From NCBI GenBank assembly GCA_009777445.1, contig WRLV01000019.1:1-33303 (forward strand): a stretch of DNA of 33,303 bases, read 5' to 3'. Position 1 is the stretch's first letter, and each line of letters opens with the position of its first letter. Positions 1 through 10,891 of this stretch are shown in pieces. The notes beneath the pieces are model-generated. The model was not told the origin of the DNA. It saw only the letters and a list, made by a program, of their open reading frames with translations, and searched no databases. The translations under genes and the position numbers were made by a program. The DNA is from Oscillospiraceae bacterium (GTDB lineage Bacteria > Bacillota > Clostridia > Oscillospirales > Ruminococcaceae).

Positions 1-411
1 GCAGAGGAAGAAAAACGCATTTTTAAGGAAATTATTTCGCTCGTTGAGGGAATATCCGATGATGCGAAAAACAAGCTAATCAACAATATCGTCTTGGACT
101 TAACGCTCGACGGTTTGGCAGATGTGCTTTCAAACATTAAGTCAAAAGCTAAAATACATAACAGAGAGGAGTTGGATAAAGTTATGGATAACGTTGTACA
201 AAGAAAATACTATTTTAAACAGCTTGAGTGGTTGGATGAGGGCATGCAAAAAGGCATGCAAAAAGGCATGCAAAAAGGCATGCAAAAAGGCATGCAAAAA
301 GGCAGACAAGAAGGCATGCAAAAAGGCAGACAAGAAGGCATACAAGAAATCCTTGAAAAGCTTAAACGGGGCGGTATGTCTGATGAGGAGATTAATAAGT
401 TTTTGCAGTAA
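1..411 (+). CDS. Rpn-family PD-(D/E)XK nuclease/putative transposase, 3' part
   Basis: The ORF track starts this gene at a TTG (94), but the frame is open to base 1 (AEEEKRIFKEIISLVEG...), so it is the C-terminal 136 residues of a gene that begins outside the window. The nuclease core is not visible. The family call rests on the tail: a helical stretch, then GMQK/GRQE repeats, then RGGMSDEEINKFLQ, which nearly matches the end of the complete Rpn gene at 28169-29005. Rpn proteins are recombination-promoting DNA nucleases, formerly called transposase_31. The (GxxxG) repeat is coded by nine 12-bp units, so unit gain or loss keeps the frame. A GGGACGGGC palindrome follows the stop. Family call fairly sure; activity unknown. 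Confidence 0.75.
   Translation, partial: AEEEKRIFKEIISLVEGISDDAKNKLINNIVLDLTLDGLADVLSNIKSKAKIHNREELDKVMDNVVQRKYYFKQLEWLDEGMQKGMQKGMQKGMQKGMQKGRQEGMQKGRQEGIQEILEKLKRGGMSDEEINKFLQ
241..348 (+). repeat. 12-bp tandem repeat in the Rpn coding sequence (9 units)
   Basis: There are five identical GGCATGCAAAAA units, then four alternating variants (GGCAGACAAGAA, GGCATGCAAAAA, GGCAGACAAGAA, GGCATACAAGAA). Each codes GMQK, GRQE or GIQE. The multiple-of-three unit keeps the frame. The 98-aa plus-strand and 67-aa minus-strand ORFs over this region are shadows of the repeat. Confidence 0.97.
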
Positions 412-434
412 GTTCTGATTGGTTTTTGAAAAAT

Positions 435-490
435 GTAGGGGACGGGCTTGCCCGTCCCGAAAAAGATGTTTACAAGAAACGGGGTTGCCT
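435..490 (+). repeat. GGGACGGGC palindrome (copy 1), degenerate MITE-like element
   Basis: GTAGGGGACGGGCTTGCCCGTCCC forms a perfect 9-bp stem with a TT loop, starting about 25 bases after the Rpn stop. It is followed by GATGTTTACAAGAAACGGGGTTGCC, which resembles the interior and decayed second arm of the intact 81-bp element at 32891-32971. There is no T-run after the stem, so an ordinary intrinsic terminator is less likely. Confidence 0.8.
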
Positions 491-495
491 AAAAA

Positions 496-672
496 ATGAA
501 ATCACCTTATACGCTCTTTGAAATAAAAGAAAAACTACGCCCTATATTTAACGAATCGCCTGTAGACAAAGCAATTCTTTTCGGCTCTTACGCAAAAGGC
601 AATCCGACTGTTTTAAGTGATGCCGATATAGTTATAGACAGCAAAGTTGCAGTAACTATTACAATTGAATAA
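496..672 (+). pseudogene. MNT-type nucleotidyltransferase, truncated (58 aa)
   Basis: This ORF is too short for the track. It reads MKSPYTLFEIKEKL... with the minimal nucleotidyltransferase signature GSYAKGN followed by a DADIVID aspartate pair, the metal-binding core of the MntA/KNTase fold. Full members run to about 100 residues with a GLRGLKFFGL-like continuation; here the frame ends after VIDSKVAVTITIE. There is no convincing ribosome site before the ATG and no HEPN partner nearby. It is most likely a 3'-truncated remnant, with the cut next to the promoter of the following gene. A functional mini-protein cannot be excluded. Confidence 0.65.
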
Positions 673-691
673 AATTTTTTTAAAAAAAACA

Positions 692-720
692 TTGACTTTG
701 CTGAATAGATATGGTATAAT
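692..720 (+). promoter_or_regulatory. Sigma-A promoter for the cohesin-dockerin gene
   Basis: TTGACT, 17-base spacer, TATAAT, located 33 bases before the start codon. A perfect AAGGAGG ribosome site lies at 738-744, eight bases before the TTG start at 753. Confidence 0.8.
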
Positions 721-752
721 TTAACAAATATAACATTAAGGAGGAATTAAAA

Positions 753-1829
753 TTGAAAAATCCATGGCTTAAAACAATCGTCTCGTTAGTGACAGCCGCC
801 GCTCTTTGTGTCGGCATGGCATGTCTCACCGTCTCAGCGCAGGATACAGTATTCATCTCAATTGAAGACAAAAATGTTGATGCAACTGCAAAAAACATAG
901 AAATAAACGTGTCGGCAACAAACTTAGCGGCAAATGGCGGTTTGTTTTCCGGTTCGATTAATTTCGTTGTCCCCGATGGGTTGGTCTTGATAGAAATCAG
1001 AAATGCCTCGGGTGTCGGCGATGATTCTTGGAATGATGTTTCCGATGCTCGTGCTGTATTTACCCCCTCACCAACATACAACGGCTCTAATTTAACCACG
1101 CTCGTTTTAGATGTCGCCCCTGGCGCGGCGTTCGGCGATGTTTTTAATATTTCAATTAATAATGCTGATTTTGCATCGAGTAACTTAACTCCGATGCCCC
1201 TTGACCTTACAGACGTGGGCAAAATAACAATCGACGATGCTGATGTTCATGTTGGTTCAGTGACCACATCGTCCGGCGAGAATACTGTTGATGTCCCCGT
1301 GACTATTCAAGGCAACCCTGGAATTAACACCGCCGTGCTTCATTTTAATATTCCTGCCGGTTTAAGGCTGTTGGGGTTTAATCATGTCGGCGGTATGCGC
1401 TTGGGAGAATCTAATGTTACAGGGGCAAGCGTTGTGCTTTCTAATGAAAGCACGGACGAATATTACGGCACCCACCTTGTAACTTTGGAGTTGGAAATTT
1501 TAGATAAAAGCTTGATTGGCGTGCGGCAAGACATTTCAGTCAACACCCAATTTTCAAGTATATCTGACTCTAATGCAAGAACACTTAATGTTCAGTATGT
1601 CACCGGCGGAGTCACCGTGGTTGTAATCATTATGCGCGGTGATGCTAATCGTGACGGCGCAGTGAACGTGGCAGACATCACATATCTGAAAAGAGTGTTA
1701 GTAAGAATTCCCGGCTTCCCCTCTAATGAAGAATGTGATGTAAACAACGATGGCGTAATCAATGCGGCAGACTTGACTTACTTGAAAGGGCATATAACGG
1801 GGCGACCGGGGTTTCCGCTTAATAATTGA
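753..1829 (+). CDS. Secreted cohesin-like/dockerin protein
   Basis: A 358-aa secreted protein. Residues 1-30 are a signal peptide (MKNPW, hydrophobic core, cleavage near VSA-QD). Residues about 31-165 and 166-292 are two beta-rich cohesin-like modules; the second has the typical start TVDVPVTIQGNPGI. Residues about 296-358 are a type-I dockerin with two calcium loops, DANRDGAVNVADITYLK and DVNNDGVINAADLTYLK. Dockerins bind cohesins in cellulosome-type assemblies, so carrying both suggests an adaptor or a self-associating protein; no catalytic domain is present. The TTG start is fixed by a perfect AAGGAGG eight bases upstream and a consensus promoter. It is transcribed alone, with a hairpin 31 bases after the stop. 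The dockerin is certain; the cohesin call is by pattern only. Confidence 0.85.
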   Translation: MKNPWLKTIVSLVTAAALCVGMACLTVSAQDTVFISIEDKNVDATAKNIEINVSATNLAANGGLFSGSINFVVPDGLVLIEIRNASGVGDDSWNDVSDARAVFTPSPTYNGSNLTTLVLDVAPGAAFGDVFNISINNADFASSNLTPMPLDLTDVGKITIDDADVHVGSVTTSSGENTVDVPVTIQGNPGINTAVLHFNIPAGLRLLGFNHVGGMRLGESNVTGASVVLSNESTDEYYGTHLVTLELEILDKSLIGVRQDISVNTQFSSISDSNARTLNVQYVTGGVTVVVIIMRGDANRDGAVNVADITYLKRVLVRIPGFPSNEECDVNNDGVINAADLTYLKGHITGRPGFPLNN

Positions 1830-1860
1830 CGGTTTTCATTTAATAACGACATCTAAATAA

Positions 1861-1897
1861 ACACCGCCGCCCGACACTTTTTGGTGTCGGGCGGTGT
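1861..1897. terminator. Shared hairpin between convergent genes
   Basis: A long GC-rich hairpin (ACACCGC..CCCGACAC, loop around TTTTT, then GGTGTCGGGCGGTGT) lies between the dockerin gene (plus) and the metallopeptidase gene (minus). Both flanks are A/T-rich but lack a clean T-run. It probably stops transcription from both sides. Confidence 0.6.
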
Positions 1898-1904
1898 AAT
1901 TAGT

Positions 1905-2987
1905 TTATCTATCTCCAAAAACCCAAGTAAGTTCGTCTTCAGTAATATCTCCATCGCAATTTTTGGCAATAAGCCTAACAAGCTCTTCCCATTTTTTGCA
2001 AGCTTCTTTATACTCATCACTTGAAATTTCTTTACCACAATACAATCTCTCGCGTTCTTCCAACAACAATCGCATAAAATAAAGTGCTTCTCGTTCTTTG
2101 TGCGGAAAATCAATGATGGCATGCTTGTCATACTTATGCATAGCGTGACAAACGACATGCGCTAACTCATGCGCGATTATTGCTCTTTGTATGCTTAATG
2201 CATCTTCTTCCCACTTATCGTGCAAAGAAGATTTAATGTTTTCCAAAGAAGTATAGAGTATACTATGCGTTACTACATTTGGCTGTTGTTTTTCATCTAT
2301 GTTAGTCCTAAGCTCTCCTTTGGGTTTGATAATTTTGCAAGTTTCGAGTGTTTTGAAACGCACCTTTACTCCTTTGGTTTTTTCTATGTATTCAGAGATA
2401 AGCCGCATTTCACAATCAAAAATATTAGATTCTACTTTTGGAGTTTTAAAAATCTCATTAAAAATTTCATCTATAAAATTTCTTTTATACCTATCAATTT
2501 TATTTGACTCGTAACCTGTGAGTATACTGCTCACTTGTTTTGATACATCTGTCGGAGAAAATTCGTATTTTTTTCTTAAAATAGCACCATTAGGCATTTC
2601 TGAATAAAGAAGCAAAAATTTTTCCGCGAGATAACAGTTCTCATTAAAATCACTATTAGGGCTTTTGTTTATGCTTATAGGTATATGACTTAAAACAACC
2701 TTCGCTAATCCCAAAGCGACAAAAACACATTCTTCATAATGCTTGCCTGTTTTTTTATAATGTATCTCTATGTCATCGTCTTTGACGATAACTTTAGCAG
2801 ACGTGTCCGAAATAGCGATTAAGCTAATAGCCTTCCCCAAATTTTCCTCTGCATAGCCTCTAACCATACGACAGGCATATGCTAAATGCTCAGAGCGCGC
2901 AGGGGAAAGCTGAATGTCTTCGAGCAATTTTTTTATATTTTCTTTTTCCATTTTCAATACAGGGGTTTGATTTTCGCGCTCTTTCAT
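1905..2987 (-). CDS. ImmA/IrrE-type zinc metallopeptidase with a degenerate N-terminal copy
   Basis: A 360-aa cytosolic protein. The C-terminal half carries the zinc motif HELAHVVCH (H273, E274, H277) and a downstream glutamate in KEREALYFMRLLLEE (E300), the ImmA/IrrE (M78-like) pattern. ImmA proteases cleave repressors or antitoxins. The N-terminal half appears to be a second, inactive copy: ALGLAKVVLSH sits where HELAHVVCH would be, followed by YLAEKFLLLYSEMP, resembling the ExxxFAxxLLMP helix of the family. No HTH domain is present. The start is supported by AAAGGA eight bases upstream. It follows an 81-aa gene by 85 bases behind one promoter. Zinc-protease call fairly sure; tandem-copy reading is inference; substrate unknown. 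Confidence 0.75.
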   Translation of the reverse strand: MKERENQTPVLKMEKENIKKLLEDIQLSPARSEHLAYACRMVRGYAEENLGKAISLIAISDTSAKVIVKDDDIEIHYKKTGKHYEECVFVALGLAKVVLSHIPISINKSPNSDFNENCYLAEKFLLLYSEMPNGAILRKKYEFSPTDVSKQVSSILTGYESNKIDRYKRNFIDEIFNEIFKTPKVESNIFDCEMRLISEYIEKTKGVKVRFKTLETCKIIKPKGELRTNIDEKQQPNVVTHSILYTSLENIKSSLHDKWEEDALSIQRAIIAHELAHVVCHAMHKYDKHAIIDFPHKEREALYFMRLLLEERERLYCGKEISSDEYKEACKKWEELVRLIAKNCDGDITEDELTWVFGDR

Positions 2988-3072
2988 GTTTTTCGTCCTT
3001 TAAAAATTTTAATTGTGTTTTTCAAACAAAACAAAGTGAACGGTTAAAAAACCGCCACTAACAACTTAAATA

Positions 3073-3318
3073 TTATTTAGCTTCTTCTCTTTCTTTGTTA
3101 TTCAATATCAACTGTTCTATAGTAACGTTATAGTCTTCATCAAGCGTTAATTTCCCAAAACTGTAAGTCTCTCTTATTCCCATGAAATTGTACAAGATTT
3201 TTAAACATTCTCTCTTATCGGTTATATCCAACCCAAATCCGGCTAATTCTTTTTCCACATCTTCCGGAGTAAAACATTTGCCCAACGAGTCTAATACTAA
3301 AATAGGCATGGTAAACAT
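3073..3318 (-). CDS. Hypothetical 81-aa acidic protein upstream of the ImmA-like protease
   Basis: I do not recognise this family. It is small, soluble and acidic, with no signal peptide or membrane segment; it ends in a charged NNKEREEAK tail. The ATG has a strong AAAGGGAGGAA ribosome site, and a consensus promoter lies at 3350-3378, so it is a real gene and the first of a two-gene operon with the metallopeptidase. By analogy with ImmA systems it might be the protease's substrate, regulator or anchor, but nothing in the sequence shows that. Confidence 0.7.
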   Translation of the reverse strand: MFTMPILVLDSLGKCFTPEDVEKELAGFGLDITDKRECLKILYNFMGIRETYSFGKLTLDEDYNVTIEQLILNNKEREEAK

Positions 3319-3349
3319 ATTTCGATTCCTCCCTTTGATTAGTTCTTCT

Positions 3350-3378
3350 ATTATATCATCATTTTATTCATTTGTAAA
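3350..3378 (-). promoter_or_regulatory. Promoter of the 81-aa/ImmA operon
   Basis: On the minus strand: TTTACA, 17-base spacer, TATAAT, about 30 bases upstream of the ATG at 3318. The rest of 3319-3459 is A/T-rich; I see no gene and no clear terminator for the rimI end of the large operon. Confidence 0.8.
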
Positions 3379-3459
3379 GTGTTTTTAAAATATTCCACAA
3401 AAAATCTATTTTTCTCACAAAAGACACAATAAAACTCAAGCCTAATTTATGCAAAATTG

Positions 3460-3906
3460 TCATTTAACCCCAATCCCCAACCAATAACAAACCCCATCAT
3501 CATCACCATAATACCCCTCGCGCACTGCTATTTTTTTAAAGCCGCATCGCTCATAAAGCTTTATTGCGGCTTTGTTTTTGCTTGCCACTTCGAGGAAGAT
3601 TTTCTTTTGATTTCGCTCTTTGCATTTGTGTATAAACTCTCTAAGCAACAACTCCCCTATTCTGCGATTGCGGTGTTCGGGTAGCACGCAAATTCTGTGC
3701 AGTTCGCACTCGTCGGCTATGCGTGTTCCTAACGCATAGCCAGTTATTTGCGGCTCTTTTTTACTGCCGTCATCGTGGAATACTACAATAGAATATTCGC
3801 TCTCTAAAGCTGTTTTAATCGCTTGAAGGCTCCATGGGTTTTTGAAACAGAGAGTTTCAAGTTTTTCAAGTTGCTCAAGTTTTTTAAGTTTTTCAGTGAG
3901 ATTCAT
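3460..3906 (-). CDS. rimI: Ribosomal protein S18 alanine N-acetyltransferase (GNAT)
   Basis: A 148-aa GNAT acetyltransferase. ELHRICVLPEHRNRRIG is the acetyl-CoA-binding motif A (R/Q-x-x-G/A type), and EVASKNKAAIKLYERCGFKK plus VREGYY is the RimI-type C-terminal signature. RimI acetylates the N-terminus of ribosomal protein S18. The ATG lies inside the last codons of polA (14-base overlap) with AAGGAG upstream, so translation is probably coupled. It is the last gene of the long atp-pyrG-polA transcription unit. The first 20 residues are unusually leucine/lysine-rich ([13 protein letters not shown]). It could also be a general GNAT; RimI is the best fit. Confidence 0.85.
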   Translation of the reverse strand: MNLTEKLKKLEQLEKLETLCFKNPWSLQAIKTALESEYSIVVFHDDGSKKEPQITGYALGTRIADECELHRICVLPEHRNRRIGELLLREFIHKCKERNQKKIFLEVASKNKAAIKLYERCGFKKIAVREGYYGDDDGVCYWLGIGVK

Positions 3907-6312
3907 ACCAACTCCTTGCTGTTTTCACTTGCGCCACAAGAGCAACGGGTTCAACTTTCTCCATCTCTTCTTTCAGCACATCTTTCACACGAAGAGCCAC
4001 GCCTTCGTCGCACTCGACTATAAGCTCGTCATGCACCTGCATAATCAGTTTGGCAGGTAACGCTTCTTCTTTTAAACGGCGGTGAATTGAAAGCATAGCG
4101 AGCTTGATTATATCGGCGGCAGTTCCCTGAATGGGGGTGTTCATTGCCATTCGTTTGCCTGCCGATTGTATGTTTTTGTTTGAAGAGCGTAATTCGGGGA
4201 TATAACGCCGTCTGCCGAAAAGCGTTTCTACATAGCCGTTTTGCGTTGCGTTACGCACTACACATTCCATAAAATCACGAACGCCATGATACTTTTCAAG
4301 ATAATTTTTGATATAAGAATCCGCCTGCGCAACGCTCACACCGATGTCTTTCGATAGCGAAAACGCGCCTATGCCGTATACTATTCCGAAGTTAACCGCT
4401 TTAGCGGCAGTTCGCATTTCGGGAGTCACCCATTCGGGCGGCTGGTTGAATACTTGCGCCGCAGTAATTGTGTGTATATCCGCGCCATCGGCGAACGCCT
4501 TTTGCATTAACTCATCGCCTGACATATGCGCCAACACCCTAAGCTCAATTTGCGAATAGTCGGCATCAACTAATATTTTGCCCTCATCGGCTATAAAAAA
4601 CTTTCTCATCTCTCTTCCGCGCGCGGTTCTGACGGGAATGTTTTGAAGGTTCGGCTCTGTGCTTGAAATTCGCCCTGTTCGAGTTTCTGTTTGCTTAAAA
4701 GTTGTGCGTATGCGCGAATCTGTTGGGGACACCTGTTTAAGCAAGCCCTCAACATAAGTCGAATTTAGTTTAGTCAGCGTGCGATATTCGCCGATAAGCG
4801 GAATAATCGGGTGCTTATTCGTCAAGCTCTCAAGCACATCAGCGTTGGTAGAATAGCCTGTTTTGGTCTTTTTCCCACCGGGGAGTTTCAAAGTCTCGAA
4901 CAAGACAAGCCCTAACTGTTTGGGAGAGCTTACGTTAAACTCACATTGCGAAAGCGCGAAAATCTTCTGTTCAACATCGGCGATGTCAGTTTTAAGTTGC
5001 GCGCCGAAATTTTCAAGCCCTTGCGTATCAAGTTTAATGCCGCTTTGTTCCATGCAGACAAGCACTTCGCTTAACGGGATTTCAATGTTTTTGAGGATTG
5101 TCTGTAGCCCCTCTTGCTCAATTCGCGCTGATAGCAACTCGTTAAGCCTTTGAACCGCCCCCACAGGGTTGTCGCTTAAATTCACACCATACTCATCACA
5201 AAGGCGTGGCAGGCTATAATCATTCGCATTTGCGTTAAGCAGATATGCCGCTAAGGTGGTGTCGAACGTCACATTTTTGAGATTTATTTCATTTGGGGCG
5301 GCGTGCTTCCAAAGTGATTTTATGTTAAAAGTTTGCTTTTCGTTATTATTATTTTTGAAAAGAATAGAAGAAAAATCAGCCTGTGAGTTATTGTAAATAA
5401 CAGCAGGTTTTTCACGCTCTGCCACCGCCGGCGCGGCGGTTGCCACCGGCGGCTCGCCGGGTGGGTTGCTGATTTTTTTAATTAGCGCGAACATTTCAAG
5501 TTCGGTGAGCAAGGTTGTTAGTTTTTGGTTGTCGGTGTTTTTCAAGTGATAGTCTGTGAGGGTTGTTGAAATTGGAACTTGTTTGTTTATTTCACCTAAC
5601 TTTCTGCTTAGAAACGCCATTTCTTTCCCCGTGTTGAGTTTTTTATAGTTTGTCGCGCTAAGAGAGATGACTTCGATATGCTCATAGATATAATCAAGCC
5701 CACCGTATTTTTGAATTAATGCAAGCGCGGTCTTCTCACCGATGCCCGCAACGCCGGGGATATTATCACTGCTATCCCCCTGCAATGCCTTTACGTCAAT
5801 GAGTTTCGCCGGTTCTAAACCGAACTGTTCTTCAATTTCTTTCGGGGTATAAATGACATCCTCTTTGGTCTTTGAAAGATGTAATGTCACGTTGTCTGTG
5901 ACAAGTTGCAGAGCATCGCGGTCGCCTGTAGCAATAACACAGCGCGTGTCGGCTAAGTCGGCGTGGTGAGAGAGCGTGCCTATAATATCGTCTGCTTCAA
6001 AGCCTTCTTTTTCTAACACAGTAACGCCAAGCGCGTTTAATATTTCCTTGATGTAAGGGATTTGAACTGCTAAATCATCGGGCATTCCCTTTCTGTTTGC
6101 CTTATATTCGGCGAACATTTCTTTTCTGAATGTCGGGGCGCGCATATCAAAAGCCGCCACCACGGCATCGGGTGAATATTTTTTAGTCAATTTAAGATAA
6201 GTGTTGAAAAATCCCGTTATCGCGTGAGTAAAAACCCCCTTCTTATTTGAAAGGGGGCGTATTGCATAAAAACAGCGATTAGCTATACTATTCGCATCGA
6301 TTAAAAGCAGTT

Positions 6313-6316
<4 letters not shown>
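3893..6316 (-). CDS. polA: DNA polymerase I
   Basis: An 807-aa family-A polymerase for replication and repair. Residues 1 to about 285 are the 5'-3' flap nuclease ([47 protein letters not shown]). About 300-400 is a shortened exonuclease-like region without the proofreading residues, as in many Firmicutes. About 420-807 is the polymerase: motif [11 protein letters not shown] (D584), motif [13 protein letters not shown] (K639), motif C HDE (762-764). Full-length relatives are usually 850-930 aa. An [16 protein letters not shown] linker near residue 286 is coded by a GC-rich palindrome also found in the glucan synthase gene. The start overlaps the pyrG stop by four bases (ATGA), indicating coupling. 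Confidence 0.96.
5421..5459 (-). repeat. GC-rich palindromic repeat inside polA (two units)
   Basis: On the coding strand the sequence holds CGGCGAGCCGCCGGTGGCAA, then a variant CCGCCGCGCCGGCGGTGGCA. The first 20 bases occur identically at 21319-21338 in the glucan synthase gene. Here they are read GEPPVA in the linker between the nuclease and exonuclease-like domains. Confidence 0.85.
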
Positions 6317-7926
<1,610 letters not shown>

Positions 7927-7934
7927 TTTTAGAC

Positions 7935-8351
7935 TTATCCTCCCGCCACATCAATGCGATTGAGGGCGCGTTTGAGTTTAAATTCCGCGATACACAACTC
8001 GCGTTGGTCAGATGAGCTGTTTTCTGTAAACGACTTAAGTTTTTCTTCGGTCTGTGTTTTTGCAAGTTCGGCGCGTTCAAGGTCAATCTCATCGCTCCAC
8101 TCACAGCTTTGGGTGAGGATAACGGTTTTGTCTTTTTCGACATTAACCACACCACCCGAAATAGCGGCGACACGCGAAGTTTTATCAGGAAAATTGATTT
8201 TAATTTTTCCAATCACCAAAGCCGCCGCATAAAGTTCATGTCGCGCTAAAATTCCCTTGTCGCCGGTCGTAGTGCGCAACACAACGCCAACGCTCATGTC
8301 GTCAAAAAACACACCGCTCGGGGTAACAATCTGAAGTTTAAAAGGATTCAT
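7935..8351 (-). CDS. atpC: F1 ATP synthase epsilon subunit
   Basis: 138 aa. N-terminal beta-sandwich ([48 protein letters not shown]) and C-terminal helical hairpin ([19 protein letters not shown]). It links the rotor shaft to the c-ring and modulates ATP hydrolysis. The ATG has GGAGG just upstream, 17 bases after the atpD stop. Its last codons carry the ribosome site of pyrG. Confidence 0.95.
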   Translation of the reverse strand: MNPFKLQIVTPSGVFFDDMSVGVVLRTTTGDKGILARHELYAAALVIGKIKINFPDKTSRVAAISGGVVNVEKDKTVILTQSCEWSDEIDLERAELAKTQTEEKLKSFTENSSSDQRELCIAEFKLKRALNRIDVAGG

Positions 8352-8368
8352 GCTCTGTTCGCCTCCTG

Positions 8369-9784
<1,416 letters not shown>

Positions 9785-9840
9785 TTACAAAGGCAATCCT
9801 GCGCGTGAGCTATCGCAAATAAAGCCTACGTGTTCTCGGT

Positions 9841-9861
9841 TTGCCCCCGCCGGCTCGGCGG
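9841..9861 (-). repeat. GC-rich palindromic repeat in the atpG-atpD gap
   Basis: Reading the minus strand, CCGCCGAGCCGGCGGGGGCAA closely resembles the CGGCGAGCCGCCGGTGGCAA unit found inside polA and the glucan synthase gene. It lies just after the atpG stop, in the only sizeable gap between atpA and atpC other than the one holding the 41-aa ORF. Confidence 0.65.
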
Positions 9862-9875
9862 TCTGCCATCGCCGG

Positions 9876-10733
9876 TTAAATTGCGTTTGCGCCGGAAACT
9901 ATTTCGTTGATTTCGTTGGTGATTTTTTCTTGCCTTGCACGGTTATAGAGTAATGACAAATCTTCTATCATTTGCTGTGCGTTGTCGGTAGCACTTTCCA
10001 TTGCTATGCGGCGCGCACTTTGCTCACAAGCATAAGACTCACAAACAGCGCAAAAGACAATACTCAATAAAAATTGAGGTATAATTCGTTCAAAAACAGC
10101 CTCGGGCGACGGGTCATAATCGGTGAGCGAAATTGGCTTTGAACCCTTGTCGCTTTCGGTGTCAACCGGAACAAGTTTAAACTTAGTCGGGTTCTGCTGT
10201 AAAGACGAAACAAACGTGGTATAGAAAATGCTGACCTCGTCTACTTCACCGCCTTTGAACATATTAACCGCTGTTACGGCAATGTCAGAGCAATACCCCA
10301 CTTTCAAATTTTCGGCAAAGCCCGGGTATTTTTGAATGACATCATAGCCGTTTTTCTCGAAATAGTCTATGGTTTTTTTGCCAATGGCGATTATTTTCGG
10401 CTTTGCTGTGTCGTCTTTACATTCGGCGGCGACCATTTTAAATACGTTTGAGTTATAGCCGCCCGCAAGCCCACGGTCACCCGCGACAACAACAAACAGG
10501 CGATTTTTAATTTCCCGTTTCTTGGTGAAAACGCTCGTGCCGACTCCATCACCTTGCGCTATTTTGTTTAGCATTTCATACTGCGCCTCAAAATAAGGAC
10601 GCGCATTCTCAGCGCGTTGCTTTGCCTTGCGCTGTTTTGACGATGCCACTAATTCCATCGCTTTGGTAATTTGCTTAGTTGATTTTACGCTTTTTATTCG
10701 ACGCTTGATTGCTTTCATATTACCTGATGCCAA
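9876..10733 (-). CDS. atpG: F1 ATP synthase gamma subunit
   Basis: 285 aa. Forms the central rotor shaft. The N-terminal helix IKRRIKSVKSTKQITKAMELVASSK and C-terminal helix MESATDNAQQMIEDLSLLYNRARQEKITNEINEIVSGA are the two conserved coiled-coil strands. The TTG start (MASGNMKAIKRR) is preferred over the internal ATG because it restores the usual MAS...IKRRI N-terminus and has GGCGGTGA six to seven bases upstream. Confidence 0.96.
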   Translation of the reverse strand: MASGNMKAIKRRIKSVKSTKQITKAMELVASSKQRKAKQRAENARPYFEAQYEMLNKIAQGDGVGTSVFTKKREIKNRLFVVVAGDRGLAGGYNSNVFKMVAAECKDDTAKPKIIAIGKKTIDYFEKNGYDVIQKYPGFAENLKVGYCSDIAVTAVNMFKGGEVDEVSIFYTTFVSSLQQNPTKFKLVPVDTESDKGSKPISLTDYDPSPEAVFERIIPQFLLSIVFCAVCESYACEQSARRIAMESATDNAQQMIEDLSLLYNRARQEKITNEINEIVSGANAI

Positions 10734-10761
10734 AAAATCACCGCCTATCTTTTAATACTAA

Positions 10762-10887
10762 TTAAAGAGTTCCGTCCATATACGGTTGTCTGTTCATTTT
10801 CAGAACAAAGTCAACCACTGACAAAACCAACACCATAGCGGACAATGACACCGCCACAATACTCATAACTAATGCAGCTTTAACCAT
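10762..10887 (-). CDS. 41-aa single-pass membrane ORF between atpA and atpG
   Basis: Too short for the ORF track. It reads MVKAALVMSIVAVSLSAMVLVLSVVDFVLKMNRQPYMDGTL: one strongly hydrophobic segment (about residues 4-30) and a short polar tail. The ATG lies four bases after the atpA stop, with AAGGTG about 11 bases upstream, and the stop is 28 bases before atpG. The spacing matches a genuine operon gene filling an otherwise unexplained 158-base gap. I know of no standard F-type subunit at this position. It could be a small assembly or regulatory subunit, or a chance ORF. Confidence 0.5.
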   Translation of the reverse strand: MVKAALVMSIVAVSLSAMVLVLSVVDFVLKMNRQPYMDGTL

Positions 10888-10891
10888 ACTT

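Noticed and set aside
241-348. CRISPR-like repeat array
   Set aside because: Units are directly joined, with no spacers, and lie in frame in a coding region.
122-418. 98-aa plus-strand and 67-aa minus-strand ORFs over the 12-bp repeat
   Set aside because: Repeat shadows of the Rpn frame (monotonous CKKA and HAFL peptides), no start signals.
680-1222. 180-aa minus-strand ORF
   Set aside because: Antisense to the signal peptide and first module of the cohesin-dockerin gene; no ribosome site and composition of a shadow frame.
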